From the NCBI RefSeq assembly GCF_028502605.1, contig NC_079234.1, positions 5,642,001 to 5,706,000 of the forward strand: a stretch of 64,000 bases of DNA. Direction: 5' to 3'. The DNA is from Trichoderma breve. Taxonomy: Eukaryota > Ascomycota > Sordariomycetes > Hypocreales > Hypocreaceae. Each line of letters begins with the position of its first letter. Within the stretch, counting starts at the first letter, position 1. Positions 60,040 to 64,000 of the stretch are shown here, piece after piece. The notes under the pieces are model-generated. The model did no database searches. It saw only the letters and a program-made list of their open reading frames with translations, and was not told the origin of the DNA. Position numbers and translations under genes: made by a program.

Positions 60040-61292
60040 ATGACCATGACGCTGGATACGCCACAGCAGCAGCGATTTGGGCCCGTCATGAACTTTGACT
60101 ATCCGCCTCATGGCCAGTCGCCGGCCTTTTCAAATCCGTGGTCGTCCTCACCGTCGGCACCTCATACCGCTGCCGTAGCCGGAAGCAACCTCTATGTTGG
60201 CCCTCCACAGCCTTCACTCGCCCACAGTCTCGTTTCCAAGCCTCTGACAGCGCGCGCCCCTACTTCCAGCGCACCTCCTTTACCGTCCTATGGTTCAATG
60301 CCCGTCACCGCGACCTCAGCTGGTATGTTTTTTTTTTCTTCATTCTGTATCTTCATGATAGTTCACCGTTACTCACCGAAACCCATCTCCAGATCTACTC
60401 AACCTGAACCGCCTACAGACTTCTTCTGCTGCGTATGCAGACGCCACCTACGCCACGACAGCCTCTCCCGTCCACGGCCACTTTGCACCCCCTTCAGCTA
60501 CTCCCTACGATGCCATGGGCTATGCACCAGCTCCTGTGCGGCCATCTGCCTTTAGTGCCATTGGCCACGAATCAGATGCATCGCGAAGATTCTCTCAACA
60601 GTGAGTCGGCTCGCCATCTGCACCATGAAATTACATGACTGACCTTGTGCGTCTCAAACAGCGTCCACCCTGATGACCGGAGAGGGTTTGCCGAAGCTCT
60701 TGATGCCAGCCACGGCATGCTCGCCATGAGCCAAGAGACACCAAGAAACATCTATGGCAACCGCAACGACCGATCTTCTGTAGATTCATATGGCTTCCCA
60801 TCGACCCACTCGACCAGCTCCTCCATATCGTCGTCTGGCAACTTCAGTTCCTACTATGGCGACTCTGTGTCCGACTACTCAACCGCCGGCTCAGATATTG
60901 AGTCTGTCGGCTCGAGGACGCTCCCTCGACCTCAGGGAATGCTGTCAACCTCACTGCCTCCTGCGCCCCAGTCCATGATGGGCCAGTTCAGCTCCAAGGT
61001 CTCGTCCAGCACCCAGAAGAAGCACAAGTGCAAGGTCTGCGAAAAGCGATTCACACGGCCAAGCTCACTGCAGACGCACATGTACAGCCACACGGGCGAA
61101 AAGCGTAAGTACTCGATACCCAATTTGCAGCTGTCAAGGACCTCAAGCTCATCATTCTCATTAGCATTCGCCTGCGAAGTCGAGGGCTGTGGACGCCACT
61201 TCTCTGTTGTCTCCAACCTGCGACGTCACCGAAAAGTCCACAGGGGCGATGCTCGATCCGAGGCTGGTTCTGAAGACCACCACTCGGACTAA
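60040..61292 (+). CDS. flbC: FlbC-type C2H2 zinc-finger developmental regulator
   Basis: Four exons (60040-60322, 60393-60600, 60662-61104, 61165-61292) give 353 residues. The long N-terminus is Ser/Pro/Tyr-rich (MTMTLDTPQQQRFGPVMNF...). Two C2H2 fingers sit at the C-terminus: CKVCEKRFTRPSSLQTHMYSH (about 288-308) and CEVEGCGRHFSVVSNLRRH (about 315-333), joined by TGEKPFA, with the short tail VHRGDARSEAGSEDHHSD. This finger pair is the hallmark of FlbC, which in Aspergillus promotes conidiation by activating brlA, abaA and vosA. The last intron (60 nt) falls exactly in the TGEKP linker and is stop-free. The ATG at 60040 was chosen as the first in frame after the leader; a second ATG lies two codons on. 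Confidence 0.95.
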
Positions 61293-62481
61293 AGCACCCC
61301 TTTGGATTTCCTTTCGGTTGTATCAATAGACATCGTTACGAACTACGGCCTTGTATGGCCAACCCCTTCAACATTTTGATCTTTCAGCCAACCCATCACC
61401 GCACTTTAATCATCTGTAGCAGCATAGAAGATGCATGAGATGTTGTTGCGGGATGGCGGCGGCTGAAAGATTGACTATCATTACTAAGATTTAATTGGGA
61501 CAATAATCAGACGACGACTTCATCTCATGACACTATTTTAGAGGATGTGGGATCACAAGAATCAGGAGGCCAGGATTTCTTGACGAGATGGCGCGGCTAT
61601 ATGCACCCGGATTTCTGCCACTTGTTTACGGATACCAATGCAACGCGTTGGCGAATCAGGCATCACACCAGGAGACCATCTAATTGGCGTGTGATGCCTT
61701 TGTTTTATTTCTAGCTTTTCATTTGTCCTTTTTCATCTTTTTTATTTCCTTTGTCCTTGCTGGAATGGAGGCTTTACAGGGCTACGAATCTCGGCTGGAA
61801 CGACGGGATACACGAGATCTTTCCAGCCTGGCGTTTAGGGAGTGGGATTTCTTCCATTATTCAAAGGGATTTCATCAAGCTTTGCGTTACGTTTAGCCTT
61901 CCTTACTTGGCTTTCATTGCCGATTGCGAGGGGAAGCAGCTGGAGCTTGATCTCATCACGAAAACAGGCACAGGCGGGAGGGAAGGAAAGGATGGCAATC
62001 ACGCGGCTTCGCGCGGTGGTTTAGTATTGTATAAATAGGCCCTATTTCATGGTGATGATATACCCATTCAATAGCACTGTGGATCTTTGGTTGAATACAC
62101 GAAATTCATTCTAACAACTTGTTCGAAAGTGTCTTTGTGTTCCATGGTGTTTCTCAGCACAGCTCTGCATGGTCCCTGATGATCCCTCTGCCTACCATCT
62201 TTACACGACTCATGGTGCATTAGCAGTTGCTCCATGGAGCAGGAGGCACACGCAATGAGAGCTCAGGAGAGATGGAAACTGAAAGGCCAGCCAGCCGAGT
62301 TGTCCAACGGCGACGATCAACGGCGCTGATGTCCCAAAGAGGTGGGTGAAATTGAGCGGAGGTGCCGAATCGGATTCTATCAAAGTTGTTGTCTTGTGAT
62401 CGACACAAGTTTGCGGGAGAGGCGTGTCTAGGGAATTGGCAAATTGCTTAGACTTGCTTAGCTTCCACGCTTGGCTTACAT

Positions 62482-62486
<5 letters not shown>

Positions 62487-62514
<28 letters not shown>
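62487..62514. repeat. (CT)n dinucleotide microsatellite
   Basis: About 14 perfect CT units downstream of flbC. Confidence 0.95.
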
Positions 62515-62518
<4 letters not shown>

Positions 62519-63975
62519 GCACACTGCAGGCTACGGCTGATGTTTCTACGGAGTACGCTACCTAGGATAAAAAAAAAAAGGGATAATATGCATACGCGAG
62601 GTAGAAAAAGATGGAGCAGGGGATTGAGAATTTGGGATCAAAAGGAAATTGATTGATTTTCACTTCCCCTCTTTCTTTTGATTGACCTTTTTGGCTATCT
62701 TGGCGTAACGCTGCGGTGAGGATATATGGATATCAACCACACTCGGCTGAATGCAAAGTTTATATGAAATATGGGAATATCAATGATTGGAAACAACAAC
62801 GATTGGGATGAAGGACGAAGTGTGTATGTGTACGTATGGCCGGGGGGATGATCATTTGCTCGAGTAGGAATGGAGGGCGCGTTTCAGAGTCGACACATCA
62901 CTGCTTGATGTGGTATAGGAGGACCCGTCGAGAAATGTTGTCAAGACCGGACAAGCTTTTGTGGGGGGTAGTAATCTGTAATGCCAAGTTGCGTCTTTCT
63001 TTTCTTAAAAACGAAAAGGGTACAGGGAGGCGAGAGGAAATTGTGGGTTTTTGGATTTCTGGATGAAGATTATGGAGGAGTGGGTATTGGTATGTATGTA
63101 TGGGTAGGGGTAGGGGAAAAGTGATGTTTGGAGGTTGGAGGGCGAAGCGAGGTGTGGTTTTTGGTTTTTGGGGATCGACGAAACAGCTAGTACAGATCTT
63201 TATGTTATGATGTAGGAGATGGACATGTTTTTGAATGCTTCAAGAAGGTAGTCATGGTGCGGCTGTTTCTATACTAGTACTACCTACCTGTACTAGACAG
63301 GGTTGCTTACATCTATCTGGCGGGCTCCTCTTTATTTTCTTTATTTGATATACACACGCAAGACTGCGGCTTGGTGGGCACGGCATGAGGAGAGAAGAAG
63401 AAGGTGTGGTGATATCGAAGATGCATATGGGGGAGGCTGAACGGTGCCACGATGACGGGATTGCTTCATTTCGAAAAGTTGATGAGGAGAAAGGGGACCG
63501 CATACGTAGGGGGATCGTCCAAGGGGGGGCTCTTTTGCAGATGGGATGAATCTGGCTACCAGCTACGAATGCTGCATCACTGGCTTTGCCTAAACTGGGA
63601 GGGCCAAGTTGACGCTTTTGGCGGTGATGTGCAGTTGTATCAAAAGCTTGTTTTTTTCTGCCGAGGCAACTTTCCAGAGCTGTTTCTGATGTTTGCTGTG
63701 TTGGTCATATTACTTCGTATGCTTTGTTTTGTTTTCCTACGTATGTGTATACACGTGAAGGGTTGTTGGGATGATGTGAGCCATGTGATGCCTGTTACTG
63801 TTACTGGTGGGAGCACTAAAAGCTTCGCGAATCTCGATGGCAGTATCTTGACCAAATTCATTCATTCAGCCGGCTACGGTAAAACAAAAATAGAGAACGT
63901 GGACGGTTTTGAAAGGAGTGTTGCAACGCTATGACAGCATTCTACGTATGTGGTGACGGAGAGCTGTTTGATAAA

Positions 63976-63994
63976 GGTGGTGGTGGTGGTGGTG
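63976..63994. repeat. (GGT)n microsatellite
   Basis: About six GGT units near the right edge of the window. Confidence 0.9.
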
Positions 63995-64000
63995 CAAGCA

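Larger units (their letters stand above)
61293..64000. other. flbC downstream region, no gene seen
   Basis: 2.7 kb to the window edge. It contains a (CT)n tract (62487-62514), TACGGAGTA at 62547-62555 and a terminal (GGT)n (63976-63994). A 160-codon frame at 63452-63934 has no recognisable family and atypical composition; I do not call it. A gene starting beyond the window could use this as its promoter. Confidence 0.45.

Noticed and set aside
63452..63934. 160-codon open frame near the right edge
   Set aside because: It does not start with a plausible leader or domain, has mixed hydrophobic stretches without pattern, and I recognise nothing similar.
1..64000. CRISPR arrays, inverted-repeat transposons, LTRs, rRNA
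   Set aside because: No regularly spaced repeats, terminal inverted repeats, transposase or reverse-transcriptase fragments, or 5S/18S/28S sequence were seen. Short decayed copies could be missed by eye.

Overview
The window is nuclear DNA of a filamentous ascomycete (Pezizomycotina). The genes have short GT-AG introns of about 50-280 nt with CTAAC/CTAAT-like branch sites, and they include regulators typical of moulds (a HapB/NF-YA subunit and a FlbC-type C2H2 factor). Protein similarity and intergenic style suggest Hypocreales, possibly Trichoderma-like. That placement rests on recognition, not on a search. There is no sign of a bacterial operon, CRISPR array, rRNA or intact transposon.

Layout. 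(1) 1-15.4 kb is a compact housekeeping block: a partial FAHD1-type hydrolase (-), a possible micro-ORF (+), cullin-3 (-), SmD1 (+), the MTQ2-type eRF1 methyltransferase (-), a small Cys-rich protein ending in a CaaX box (-), a Yvc1-type TRP channel (-), an APH-fold phosphotransferase (-) and HapB (-). (2) 15.4-29.5 kb is a 14-kb gene desert. The one coding trace I can support in it is a relic of a small secreted beta/gamma-crystallin-like protein with two premature stops. (3) 29.5-30.2 kb holds an intronless Ser/Pro-rich, probably nuclear protein, followed by 4 kb without genes. (4) 34.4-47.5 kb is a dense second block: FAN1 nuclease (-), the COMPASS subunit Sdc1 (+), ribosomal protein uS15/RPS13 (-), U2AF65 (-), OGG1 (+) and SF3B1 (+). 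(5) 48.4 kb carries one tRNA-Thr gene with an intron. (6) 48.5-60.0 kb is a second desert of about 11.6 kb upstream of flbC (60.0-61.3 kb). The last 2.7 kb shows no convincing gene.

Functional themes. Three spliceosome components (SmD1, U2AF65, SF3B1) lie in the window, and U2AF65 and SF3B1 bind each other directly in the family. Two DNA-repair enzymes (FAN1, OGG1) are interleaved with them. The regulators (HapB, the Ser/Pro-rich protein, FlbC) sit beside very large non-coding intervals, whereas housekeeping genes have 0.3-0.9 kb spacers. The deserts are enriched in the short motifs TACTCGTA and TACTCCGTA (and reverse complements) and in GTACAGTACA. Several introns look as if their retention would matter: a stop exactly at the cullin neddylation lysine, and in-frame stop-free introns in flbC and U2AF65. 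All gene models were spliced by eye.
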